Part shown: piece after piece, positions 52,805 through 60,096 of the stretch
Position numbering within the stretch: position 1 is the stretch's first letter
How the letters are laid out: each line of letters begins with the position of its first letter
Assembly: GCA_037721555.1 (NCBI GenBank)
Contig: JBBJOI010000016.1
Location: forward strand, 1 to 64,000
Direction: 5' to 3'
Origin: Gaiellasilicea sp037721555
Lineage (GTDB): Bacteria; Actinomycetota; Thermoleophilia; Gaiellales; Gaiellaceae
Length of the DNA stretch: 64,000 nucleotides
Notes under the pieces: model-generated
The model's input: the letters and a program-made list of their open reading frames with translations, nothing else
Database searches by the model: none
What the model was told of the DNA's origin: nothing
Position numbers and translations under genes: made by a program

Positions 52805-53394
52805 CACTCGACTCTCGGCTTCCCTCGCCTGGCCCGCACGCGGGCGCGCAAGGAGAAGCCCTCGCTCAAGGGGACGAGCGCTTCCCTGACGCGCTCTTCG
52901 ACCTCGCTTCCGGACACGGTGCGCGGGTGGACGGCCACCACCGCCAAGCGCCCGCCACACCCGCGCCGGCTGGGCCGCACGCGCACCTTTGCCGCCGTCA
53001 CGCCGCGCACGGGCTCGGCGAGTGACCTCGCCGCGTGCGCGACCGCACGCCTACGCGCCGCCAGCCGCCCGTCCTCCTCCTCCTCGACCACAAGGAGACG
53101 CTCGCGCGCAGGCACGATCGTCCCGGCAAGCAGGAGAACACCGGCCGCGATCGCCGCGAACCCGCCGCCGAGCGAGGTGAGCGCGACCGGTCCGGGCTCC
53201 TCGAGTTGATCAAGCCAACGGCCCGCATCCGAGCGGAGCTCGGGCAGCTGAAGGTGCTCGGCGAGCCGTGGCAGGCTGAGCGCGTCCGCGTCGCCCTGGA
53301 TCGAGAACACCGCGACGGCAAGACCCAGGAGCGCAAGCGCGACGAGAAGCACGAAGGCGAGAAGACGGGCGAACAGGCGGAGGAACAGGATCAT
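52804..53394 (-). CDS. DUF6286-type membrane protein
   Basis: 196 residues from ATG 53394. First helix LLAFVLLVALALLGLAVAVF, second LTSLGGGFAAIAAGVLLLAG near residue 75, then a soluble basic end with RVRPSRRGCGGRLAVVAVHP and VRARRGKPRVE. The layout is that of DUF6286 proteins found next to actinobacterial Asp23 genes. Start chosen at MILFLRLF because the upstream frame is antisense to real genes. Confidence 0.7.
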   Translation of the reverse strand: MILFLRLFARLLAFVLLVALALLGLAVAVFSIQGDADALSLPRLAEHLQLPELRSDAGRWLDQLEEPGPVALTSLGGGFAAIAAGVLLLAGTIVPARERLLVVEEEEDGRLAARRRAVAHAARSLAEPVRGVTAAKVRVRPSRRGCGGRLAVVAVHPRTVSGSEVEERVREALVPLSEGFSLRARVRARRGKPRVE

Positions 53395-53744
53395 CTCCCG
53401 GCTCTCGCCTCGCCCGCGACCACATCCTCGAAGACCACGTTCACGGGACCGAGCGCGCGGGCGAGGCCGGCAGCAGTCGCGGCCCGTACGACACGCTCGC
53501 GAATGCGATCTGCGAGGTCGTGCAGCGGCACGACTGCGGCGATCAGGTGGAGCGACACGTCGTATCGCCTGTCGTTCAGCGCGACGACGAGCACCCCGGG
53601 AACGCGATCGCGCGCCGTCGCCGTGGCGGACTCGAGCGCTCCCACGGGGCCGACAACGCCCGCGACCGTCAGTGCGGCGTCGAGCGCCACACGCGCAAGC
53701 TGGAGGCGCGTCGAAGGTCGCGGCGTCGTTCCTCCCGTCATCAC
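53391..53744 (-). CDS. Asp23/Gls24-like protein, divergent
   Basis: 117 residues. RVPGVLVVALNDRRYDVSLH LIAAVVPLHDLADRIRERVV is the strand-strand-helix of an Asp23 unit, and ALGPVNVVFEDVVAGE is the closing strand. It lacks the more conserved first half seen in the next gene upstream. Overlaps both neighbours (1 and 4 bases). Confidence 0.65.
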   Translation of the reverse strand: MMTGGTTPRPSTRLQLARVALDAALTVAGVVGPVGALESATATARDRVPGVLVVALNDRRYDVSLHLIAAVVPLHDLADRIRERVVRAATAAGLARALGPVNVVFEDVVAGEARAGR

Positions 53745-54196
53745 TACTCGACCCGAGCCGGTGCTTCTTCCTCCTCGCCGGGGACGTGGAGGTCATCGAC
53801 CGTGACGTTGACCTCCGTGACGGAGAGCCCGGTGATGCCCTCGATCCGCCTGATCACGTTCTCGCGCACCTCCTGCGCGACACGTGGGATCGACTCGCCG
53901 TAGTCGACGACGATCGTGAGGTCGACGGCCGCTTCGCGCTCGCCGACCTCGACCGAGACTCCCTGCGCAGTGCGCGCACTCATGCCAACGGCTTGCGTCA
54001 TGGTTCCGATCGCCCGCGCCGCGCCGCCGCCGAGCGCGTACACGCCCGGCACCTCGTGCGTGGCGATGCCGGCGACCTTAGTCACTACGGCATCGGCGAT
54101 CCTCGTCGCCCCGCGCTCGGCGGCAAGGGGCGATATCTCCTCGCCGGCGGTGACAGCCTGGCGCGCCGTCGTTCGGCTCCTCGGCTCCTCTGCCAT
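53744..54196 (-). CDS. Asp23/Gls24 family envelope stress protein
   Basis: 150 residues. Full Asp23 core: GATRIADAVVTKVAGIATHE VPGVYAL, then VEVGEREAAVDLTIVVDYGE, SIPRVAQEVRENVIRRIEGI and VTEVNVTVDDLHVPG. Asp23 of Staphylococcus forms a membrane-associated network linked to cell-wall stress. Preceded by 99 bp after the anti-sigma fusion, so a second promoter could lie there. Confidence 0.9.
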   Translation of the reverse strand: MAEEPRSRTTARQAVTAGEEISPLAAERGATRIADAVVTKVAGIATHEVPGVYALGGGAARAIGTMTQAVGMSARTAQGVSVEVGEREAAVDLTIVVDYGESIPRVAQEVRENVIRRIEGITGLSVTEVNVTVDDLHVPGEEEEAPARVE

Positions 54197-54295
54197 CGTT
54201 CTCCTCCTCAGTGTGTCGCGGTGTGTGCCCTGTCTTCACTTAGAAACGCGGGAGACGGAAAAGTTCCGCTTTGCCCGCGCTCGCTCGTTTGGTGT

Positions 54296-54907
54296 TCAGC
54301 CGGCGTCGGCGCCGAACACGTCCTCGACGCTGATGTCGACCGCGTCGACGACGAGCCCCGTCAGCCCCTCGACCTGCTCGATCACGCTCATGCGCGCGGC
54401 CGCGCTCGCCTCCGCAAGACTCACTCCGTACCGAATCGCAAGGGGCAGCCGGATCGTCACGCGGCTGCCGTTTACGGCGACAGACGCGGACGGTGGCCCG
54501 CCGGTCAGCCCCACGCCGCGAAGCCCCCGCACGGCGTGGTCGACGATCTTCGCGACGACCGAGTCGGCGATCCGCGTCGTTCCGTGATCCGTCTCGAGCA
54601 GAGCGTGCCGGACGAGGCGAGAAAGCACCTCCTCGAGCGGCACCTCCCCCGGCGTAGCGGCGAGGCCCTCGTGGATCCGCCGGATCACGCTGCTCACGAT
54701 CCGCTCGGGAGCGACGATCTCCTCGCGCGCGAGCGCGCGCACCTGCCCCCACAGGTCCTCGAGTTCGCCGAGCGCCGCCTGGCAGTGCAGGCAGGTGCGC
54801 TGATGCTCCGGTTCGGCCGGCGGCAGGCCGTCCGCCACTTGATCGACCAGGCGCGCAAGCTCTCTCCCGCAGGCGAGGCGCCACCCGCTCTCCCCGTTCA
54901 TCGCCAT
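54296..54907 (-). CDS. Zinc-finger anti-sigma / Asp23 fusion
   Basis: 203 residues. The first 60 residues hold CGREL and EHQRTCLHCQAALGELEDLW, an H-x3-C-x2-C zinc anti-sigma (ZAS-like) arrangement. From about 105 an Asp23 domain follows: GTTRIADSVVAKIVDHAVRG, ASVAVNGSRVTIRLPLAIRY, MSVIEQVEGLTGLVVDAVDI. Overlaps the sigma gene by 10 bases, so sigma and fusion are coupled. I infer an anti-sigma factor whose sensing part is an Asp23 domain. Confidence 0.82.
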   Translation of the reverse strand: MAMNGESGWRLACGRELARLVDQVADGLPPAEPEHQRTCLHCQAALGELEDLWGQVRALAREEIVAPERIVSSVIRRIHEGLAATPGEVPLEEVLSRLVRHALLETDHGTTRIADSVVAKIVDHAVRGLRGVGLTGGPPSASVAVNGSRVTIRLPLAIRYGVSLAEASAAARMSVIEQVEGLTGLVVDAVDISVEDVFGADAG

Positions 54908-55434
54908 TCCCGCATCGCCTCGAGAAGCGCAAGCCGCGCCCGGTGCAGGCGCCCCTTGATCGCCGGCACCGTCGTCTCCAGTACGTCGGCGATCTCCTCG
55001 TACGAGAGCCCCTCAAGCTCGCGCAGGACGAAGGAAGCCCGCTGCTCGGGCGTCAGGCGCGTGATCGCCCGTCTCAGCGTCTCGAGGCGCCTCCTAGCTT
55101 CGGTGACGTGATTCGGCCGTCTCGTCTCGTCTTCGATCTCGTTGGGTAGTATCTCCGTGGCTCTCCGCGAGCGGATCGCGTTCAGGCAGCGATTGGTCAC
55201 GATCCGGTAGAGCCAAGTCGAGAAGGCGCGTCTCGCGCGAAGCGTCGGAAGCGCTTGCCAAGCCTGGAGAAACGAGTCCTGCGTCACGTCCTCGGCGTCG
55301 GTCGGATCCCCAAGGATGCGGAGCGCGACACGGTACGCAGGCGTGCGGTAGCGACCCACGAGAGCCTCGAAGGCGATCAGATCACCTCGCTGCGCCGCCG
55401 AGACAAGATGGATGTCGTCGGTCTTAAGGACCAT
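54898..55434 (-). CDS. ECF-type RNA polymerase sigma factor
   Basis: 178 residues. Region 2: AFEALVGRYRTPAYRVALRI, DAEDVTQDSFLQAWQALPTL, FSTWLYRIVTNRCLNAIRSR. Region 4: LTPEQRASFVLRELEGLSYE EIADVLETTVPAIKGRLHRA RLAL. No region 1 or 3, hence ECF class. First gene of the Asp23 operon on the element; likely drives this operon and is held by the fusion next door. Confidence 0.93.
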   Translation of the reverse strand: MVLKTDDIHLVSAAQRGDLIAFEALVGRYRTPAYRVALRILGDPTDAEDVTQDSFLQAWQALPTLRARRAFSTWLYRIVTNRCLNAIRSRRATEILPNEIEDETRRPNHVTEARRRLETLRRAITRLTPEQRASFVLRELEGLSYEEIADVLETTVPAIKGRLHRARLALLEAMREWR

Positions 55435-55478
55435 CCGAAGCGACTCGTCTCAGGCAACCCTCTCAGCTCACACCAGAA

Positions 55479-55532
55479 TTCAGGAGGCAGCATAAGCGAG
55501 GAGCGTTCAGGAGGCAGCATAAGCGAGGAGCG
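55479..55532. repeat. Two tandem copies of a 27-bp unit
   Basis: TTCAGGAGGCAGCATAAGCG plus AGGAGCG, at 55479-55505 and 55506-55532, identical. Directly beside the transposase remnant, so it may be a duplicated insertion-sequence end. Confidence 0.85.
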
Positions 55533-55559
55533 GGGGTGACGAACGGCTTCACGGCTCGC

Positions 55560-55927
55560 ATCGGTTGAGGTGGTCGGCGCGGCCGCAGCTCGAGCCCGTC
55601 CAGTCCTTCCTCGAGGTGCCGCCGCCGGTACCGATAGTAGCTCGCCCGTGTTCTGGAAGCCGGAGTCGCCGCGCACCAGGATCTCGCCCGAGGTGCCAGC
55701 GCGGCGACCCTCGCGGTCAGCTCGTCGAGGAAGCGCTCGGCGCCGGGCCGCGTGTTCGCCGACCCCGTGCCCAGACGCACGCGCAGCACTTCGTCGCTGC
55801 CGGCGCGGGTCCCCAGCGCGTCCGCGCAGACGAGCTCGCGCGTGTACCCGTAGGCGGTGCCCTGCTTCTGGTAGCCGTGCACCTCGCCGACGAAGGAGTC
55901 GCTGTCGCGATCACTAGCCGCGATCAA
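55560..55927 (-). pseudogene. IS1380-like transposase fragment
   Basis: Reads DSFVGEVHGYQKQGTAYGYT REL, then EVLRVRLGTGSANTRPGAER FLDELTARVAAL in one frame and RGDSGFQNTGELL in another. These blocks match the central part of IS1380-family DDE transposases (GYxKQGxxYGYT, RxDSGF). Both ends are missing and a frameshift is present, so it is dead. Confidence 0.75.
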
Positions 55928-56135
55928 GGTGAAGAACCGGGACTACTCACCTACTCAGGCGGTCAAGGAACAACCTCGCGCAGGTCGCCAGCCGACGCTC
56001 GGGATGTCCAAAATGTGTCCACGAGAATGAAAAACCGCTGTCGGCGGCCGGCCGTTTCGTTTGCGTGATTCTTGCGAAACTGGCTTGCCGAGCCAAGTTC
56101 CGTCATCGACATCCAACCCGGTCCAACCGCTGGCG

Positions 56136-56182
56136 TGCCCTGCGGAGGCAGAGGTCGCAAGTTCGAATCTTGCCGGGCGCAT
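56136..56182. repeat. attR: 47-bp copy of the tRNA-Arg 3' part
   Basis: Identical to 45601-45647. The sequence before it (CAACCGCTGGCG) does not continue the tRNA, so this is only a 3' fragment and not a gene. Confidence 0.92.
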
Positions 56183-56226
56183 GGCTTGTCTAAGCCGTAT
56201 CGGAGGTGCCCCGTGGAGCAGGTTCG

Positions 56227-56814
56227 ATGTCAATTCGTGCTCTGACAGCTATAGGTGCAGTCGTTGCGTTCACCACAGGTGCGGCGGTTGCCGTCTCGGT
56301 CGCGGCAGCCGACGTGCCTGGGATTGGTGCTGCCGCCGTTAGACCGGGCGCATCGGCGTCGCTGGGTGCACGACCGACTGTAGTAACGCTCGACGGTGTA
56401 GGTGGTGTTCTTCCCGGGATGACGGCAGCACAGGTTGCAAGCATCTGGCGCACACCCGTGCGCCTGGGGCTAGATGCCGGGTCGCCGGGCTGTCGCACGG
56501 CGAAGATCAGCGCCGGGGGCGTCCGCGGATATGCCCTGTTCGAGAACGGCAGGCTGGGCGCCGTCTGGTTCGACCGCGGTGTCCGAACGCCCTCGGGAAT
56601 CACGATCGGCTCGACGGTGCCGCAACTCGTCCGCGCCTATGGATACCGGCTACAGGCGGAACCCCACAAGTACCAGTTGGGTGCCCAGTACTTCTTCCTC
56701 ACGCGGAAGCAGTCGCCACGCTGGCGGATGCGCTTTGACGCGAGCGCAGCCGCGCGAGTGACTCAGATCGGCTTCGGTGCCCGCGCCGTCGGCTACGTGG
56801 AGGGCTGCTCCTAG
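56227..56814 (+). CDS. Secreted protein of unknown function
   Basis: 195 residues from ATG 56227. Signal peptide ALTAIGAVVAFTTGAAVAVS. The mature part has GVGGVLPGMTAAQVASIWRT PVRL, a weak SmpA/BamE-like GM motif, a lone disulfide-capable pair (GCRTAK and EGCS), and VWFDRGVRTPSGITIGSTVP. Such proteins recur in Thermoleophilia without known role. First gene outside the element. Confidence 0.65.
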   Translation: MSIRALTAIGAVVAFTTGAAVAVSVAAADVPGIGAAAVRPGASASLGARPTVVTLDGVGGVLPGMTAAQVASIWRTPVRLGLDAGSPGCRTAKISAGGVRGYALFENGRLGAVWFDRGVRTPSGITIGSTVPQLVRAYGYRLQAEPHKYQLGAQYFFLTRKQSPRWRMRFDASAAARVTQIGFGARAVGYVEGCS

Positions 56815-56888
56815 CGACGTTCCGGGTTGAGCTGAACGCCGGCGGGAGAAGAGAGTGAGGCAGTGGTAGCGGCTCAATCTGAGTCTCC

Positions 56889-57932
56889 CTACCGCGCGCT
56901 CGCCGGGAGGAGCCGCGCCGAGGTCGCCTTGAAGGAAGCTACGACGGTGTCGCCCTCCACGAGGGAGAGCCGGCGGGCCGAGGCGACGGTGATCTCCGCG
57001 ACGATCTGGCCGACGCGCACCCGCGCGCGGTCGCCGATGGGGACGATCGACGTGATCGTCCCCTGAAGGTGATTGCTGAGCGAGCTGTCGGGATGGGAGC
57101 GGGCAAGCGTGATGTCCCACGGATAGACGGCGAGCTGCACGCGGCCCGAGCCCGGCTGGGTGCTCCAGGCGGTGGCGCCCGAATCGAGGAGCACCTCGGT
57201 CAAACCTTCTCGCCTGCCGATCGCCGCTCCGGGGAGGAGCGTCGCTCCCGTGAAGGTCGCAACGAACGGGTCGTCCGGGTGCGAGACGAGCTCTGCCGGT
57301 GTGCCGGTTTGGCGCAACGTACCGTCGACGATGACGCCGATCGTGTGAGCGAGGGCTGCCGCATCCTCGAAGTCGTGGGTGACGACGATCGCTGGCAGGT
57401 CGAGGTCGCGGAGATGTTGATGCAGCTCGAGGCGGACATTCGTCTTCGTGTGGGCGTCGAGGGCGGAGAGCGGTTCGTCGAGGAGGAGCACGTCGGGGTC
57501 GCGTGCAAGTGCTCGCGCGAGCCCGACCCGTTGACGTTCGCCGCCGGAGAGATGGCGGGTGCGTGCATGGCGAAGGTGGCCGATGCCGAAACGGTCGAGC
57601 ATCTCGTCGGCGAGCCTGTTGTCGCGGGCCCCGAAGCGCACGTTCTGCGCCACGTCGAGGTGAGGGAAGAGCGCGTACTCCTGGAACAGATAGCCGACCC
57701 GGCGTTCCTCCGGCGGCAGGTTGTGGCGGCGGCGCGTGTCGAGCCAGGTGACTCCGTTGACCGTCAGTCTTCCCTCACGGGGTCGCACGAGACCGGCGAT
57801 CACGCGGAGCACGGTCGTCTTCCCGGCCCCGGACGGACCCACGAGCGCGGTCGTCGTCCCGCGGGGGACGGTCAGCTGAACGGCTGCTACGAAGCTGCGA
57901 AGGGGATGGGAGAAGTCGAGTTCGAGTGCCAT
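56889..57932 (-). CDS. modC: Molybdate ABC transporter ATPase
   Basis: 347 residues. Walker A LVGPSGAGKTTVLRVIAGLV, signature HLSGGERQRVGLARALARDP, Walker B VLLLDEPLSALD, switch IVVTHDFEDAAALAH. The C-terminal 130 residues hold a TOBE-like domain (LQGTITSIVPIGDRARVRVG), typical of ModC and related. Assignment rests on modA and modB beside it. Overlaps modB by 46 bases. Confidence 0.9.
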   Translation of the reverse strand: MALELDFSHPLRSFVAAVQLTVPRGTTTALVGPSGAGKTTVLRVIAGLVRPREGRLTVNGVTWLDTRRRHNLPPEERRVGYLFQEYALFPHLDVAQNVRFGARDNRLADEMLDRFGIGHLRHARTRHLSGGERQRVGLARALARDPDVLLLDEPLSALDAHTKTNVRLELHQHLRDLDLPAIVVTHDFEDAAALAHTIGVIVDGTLRQTGTPAELVSHPDDPFVATFTGATLLPGAAIGRREGLTEVLLDSGATAWSTQPGSGRVQLAVYPWDITLARSHPDSSLSNHLQGTITSIVPIGDRARVRVGQIVAEITVASARRLSLVEGDTVVASFKATSARLLPASAR

Positions 57933-58783
57933 CGGGAGAACAGCTTGACGATGAGGAGCAAACCGGCGCTGACCGCGACGAGGACCGCGCTGATCGCGAG
58001 CGCGACGTCGAAGTCGAGGTCGAACTGCTCGTAGATCGCGAGCGACAGCGTCTGTGTGACTCCCTGCAACGAGCCGGCGAACATGATGGTGGCGCCGAAC
58101 TCGCCGATCCCGCGGGCGAAAGCGAGGGCTGCTCCTGCGCCGAGGCCGCCGGCCGCCAAGGGAAGCGCTACGCGGGCAAAAACCTTCGCCGGGCCGGCCC
58201 CGAGCGTGCGCGCGGCATCGGGCAGCGTCGGCTCGATCCCTTCGAAGGCGGAGACGGCGGTGCGGACGTAGAAGGGGCTGGCGACGAAGGTAACCGCGAG
58301 AACGACGGCGATCTTCGTGAACGCGATGTCGATGCCGACGATCTCCATCGTGCTGCCGAGCAGGCCGAACCTGCCGAAAGCCGCCAGCAACCCGATGCCG
58401 GCGACCGCGGGTGGAAGCACGAGGGGAAGCTCGACCAGCGTCACCACCAGGTCACGCAAACGTGACGAGCGGGTGGCGACCCAGTAAGCGGCCGGTGTGC
58501 CGAAGACGACGATCAGCGCCATCGAGATCACATTGGTCTCGAGGGTGACGAGGATCGCGTCGAGCGCAGCATCGGTGGCGAGTGCGGCGAAGAGGTCGCC
58601 CGGGGGCACGCGCAGGAAGATCGCGGCCACCGGCAACAGCAGGAAGGCGAGCGCGACGCTCGTCGCGAGAACCAGCGTCGCGCGAAAAAGCGGAGCGGCT
58701 ATGGCTTCGGCTTGGGCAGCGGGAGGAAGCCGGCGCTCTTGAGCGCGTTCTGTCCTTTGGCGGCGAGCAGTGCGCGGATCCAC
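57887..58783 (-). CDS. modB: Molybdate ABC transporter permease
   Basis: 298 residues from the ATG at 58783, which overlaps modA by 85 bases, so the real start may be further in. Five to six helices. Coupling loop: ARTLGAGPAKVFARVALPLA with the EAA motif, followed by RGIGEFGATIMFAGSLQG, the wording typical of ModB/CysT permeases. Together with modC and modA it imports molybdate or tungstate. Confidence 0.9.
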   Translation of the reverse strand: MDPRTARRQRTERAQERRLPPAAQAEAIAAPLFRATLVLATSVALAFLLLPVAAIFLRVPPGDLFAALATDAALDAILVTLETNVISMALIVVFGTPAAYWVATRSSRLRDLVVTLVELPLVLPPAVAGIGLLAAFGRFGLLGSTMEIVGIDIAFTKIAVVLAVTFVASPFYVRTAVSAFEGIEPTLPDAARTLGAGPAKVFARVALPLAAGGLGAGAALAFARGIGEFGATIMFAGSLQGVTQTLSLAIYEQFDLDFDVALAISAVLVAVSAGLLLIVKLFSRWHSNSTSPIPFAAS

Positions 58784-59451
58784 TGCTGGGCGCCGGCTTT
58801 GTTGGACGAGCGCGAGACGACGGCGATCTCATAGCGGACGCGAGGCTGGGCCCAGGCGGGAATCCGGATCACCGTGACCTGGTCGCTCACGGGTCGCGCA
58901 TCGGTGACGTACACGAAGCCCGCGTCGCCCTGGCCGAGGGCGATCTTGCCCGTCACCGCCTTGACGTCGGACTCCTGGCTCACGACCTTGCTGAGGACGG
59001 AGGTCAACCCCAGCCTGCGCAAGACTGTGCGGGTGTAGTTGCCCACGGGTACCGCCGGCCCTGCGATCACGAGCTTGACCGGCTTCGAGCGGAGGTCGTA
59101 GATCGAGCGAATGCCGGCCGGGTTCGACTTCGGCACGATCAGCGCCAGCCGGTTCGACGCGAACGTGACCGGCTTCTCGACGAGGCCGGCCTTGAACAGG
59201 TTCTGCGTGTTTAGGGGAGCCGCCGAGGCAAAGATGTCCGCCGGAGCCCCCTGACGGATCTGTGTCTCGAGGGCGTTCGACGCGCCGAAGTTGTACCGCT
59301 GCTCGGAGTCGAGCGCGCGGAACACCTCCGTCAGCGACGCCGCCGCATGGATCGTCAGCGGCTCCTGCTGTGGGCGCGCCGTCGCGGTACCGGCGAGGGT
59401 CGCGGCGACGGCCACCGCGGCGGCGGTGAAGAAGGGCGCGAGTCGGCGCAT
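58699..59451 (-). CDS. modA: Molybdate-binding periplasmic/extracellular protein
   Basis: 250 residues from ATG 59451 with signal peptide (FFTAAAVAVAATLAGTATA). LTIHAAASLTEVFRALDSEQ is the ModA hallmark (AASL holds oxyanion contacts); then FGASNALETQIRQGAPADIF ASAA and VPVGNYTRTVLRRLG. The late KGQNALKSAGFLPL is the usual ending. No lipobox Cys is visible. First of the modABC genes. Confidence 0.92.
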   Translation of the reverse strand: MRRLAPFFTAAAVAVAATLAGTATARPQQEPLTIHAAASLTEVFRALDSEQRYNFGASNALETQIRQGAPADIFASAAPLNTQNLFKAGLVEKPVTFASNRLALIVPKSNPAGIRSIYDLRSKPVKLVIAGPAVPVGNYTRTVLRRLGLTSVLSKVVSQESDVKAVTGKIALGQGDAGFVYVTDARPVSDQVTVIRIPAWAQPRVRYEIAVVSRSSNKAGAQQWIRALLAAKGQNALKSAGFLPLPKPKP

Positions 59452-59470
59452 GTCAGCCTCCTGGGAAGGG

Positions 59471-60055
59471 TCAGCCAAGGAATGCCTCGACGGCCGAGCT
59501 GGCCGCCTCGAGGTCGAGAGCGGGAGGAAAGGAGTTGCCGATCGGCGCGCGTCCGCGCGCGAGCAACAGGACCGAGCGCTGCTCACCGCAGCTCGCCGCG
59601 AGGCTCGAGTAGAGCACCCGGAACGACTCGGTCGGGCTCGTGGCAGCCGCGGTCAGGTAGGCGCCGAGCAGGGCCTCGACCACGGTCAGTCCCGCCGTGG
59701 CAGCCGGTTTTCGCGCTGCGAACGTGCCGCGCGGCCACACGAACTCGAAGTCCTCTTCCAGCGGGGCCGTCTGGCCCGCGCCGGTGAGGAGGGCGGCGAG
59801 GGCGGCCGCATGCTCCGTGGAGGCAAAGCCGCCGCGAGCGAACGCTCTGCGCAGTGCGCCGCCAAACAGCTTCGCCTCGCCGACCTGGGCGTAGAAATCC
59901 TTCAGCAGAAGCTCGGTCGCCGCACCGAAGTTGGCGAACGCGAGCTCCTCATCCGTCGCTGCCGCAGCCGGCGGCGCGAGGACGCCACCGCCGAGGAGTA
60001 CGGCGGCACCCGACGCGGCGGAGCTCAGGAAGCGACGGCGGCTGTTCGTAGGCAC
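59471..60055 (-). CDS. Tat-exported ferritin-like protein
   Basis: 194 residues. Tat signal NSRRRFLSSAASGAAVLLGG. The mature protein is all-helical: ELAFANFGAATELLLKDFYA, FASTEHAAALAALLTGAGQT, LTVVEALLGAYLTAA, fitting a ferritin-like four-helix bundle of the DUF4439 type. Some Glu and His (LAF, STEHAA, VVEALL) could bind metal. It lies 19 bp from modA on the same strand, so it may be part of the molybdate operon. Confidence 0.72.
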   Translation of the reverse strand: MPTNSRRRFLSSAASGAAVLLGGGVLAPPAAAATDEELAFANFGAATELLLKDFYAQVGEAKLFGGALRRAFARGGFASTEHAAALAALLTGAGQTAPLEEDFEFVWPRGTFAARKPAATAGLTVVEALLGAYLTAAATSPTESFRVLYSSLAASCGEQRSVLLLARGRAPIGNSFPPALDLEAASSAVEAFLG

Positions 60056-60096
60056 AGCGCCACGACCCTAGCAGCGCACTAGTCAACTCGTGACTA

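Larger units (their letters stand above)
45601..56182. mobile_element. Integrative mobilizable element in tRNA-Arg (about 10.5 kb)
   Basis: Bounded by the identical 47-bp repeats 45601-45647 and 56136-56182. The integrase lies next to the tRNA and reads toward it, the usual layout. Contents in order: integrase, excisionase-like protein, HTH regulator with nucleotidyltransferase, MobF relaxase-helicase, a broken secreted-protein gene, a seven-gene sigma/Asp23 operon and a transposase remnant. No coupling protein or type IV secretion gene is seen, so transfer would need a helper. Base composition is like the host. Confidence 0.88.

Noticed and set aside
56136..56182. Second tRNA-Arg gene
   Set aside because: Only the 3' 46 nt of the tRNA are present; the acceptor 5' strand and D arm are missing. 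It is attR.
55955..56233. Protein frame containing RPARFELATSASAG
   Set aside because: Commonly mis-called frame that reads antisense through a tRNA 3' end; it overlaps attR and has no family.
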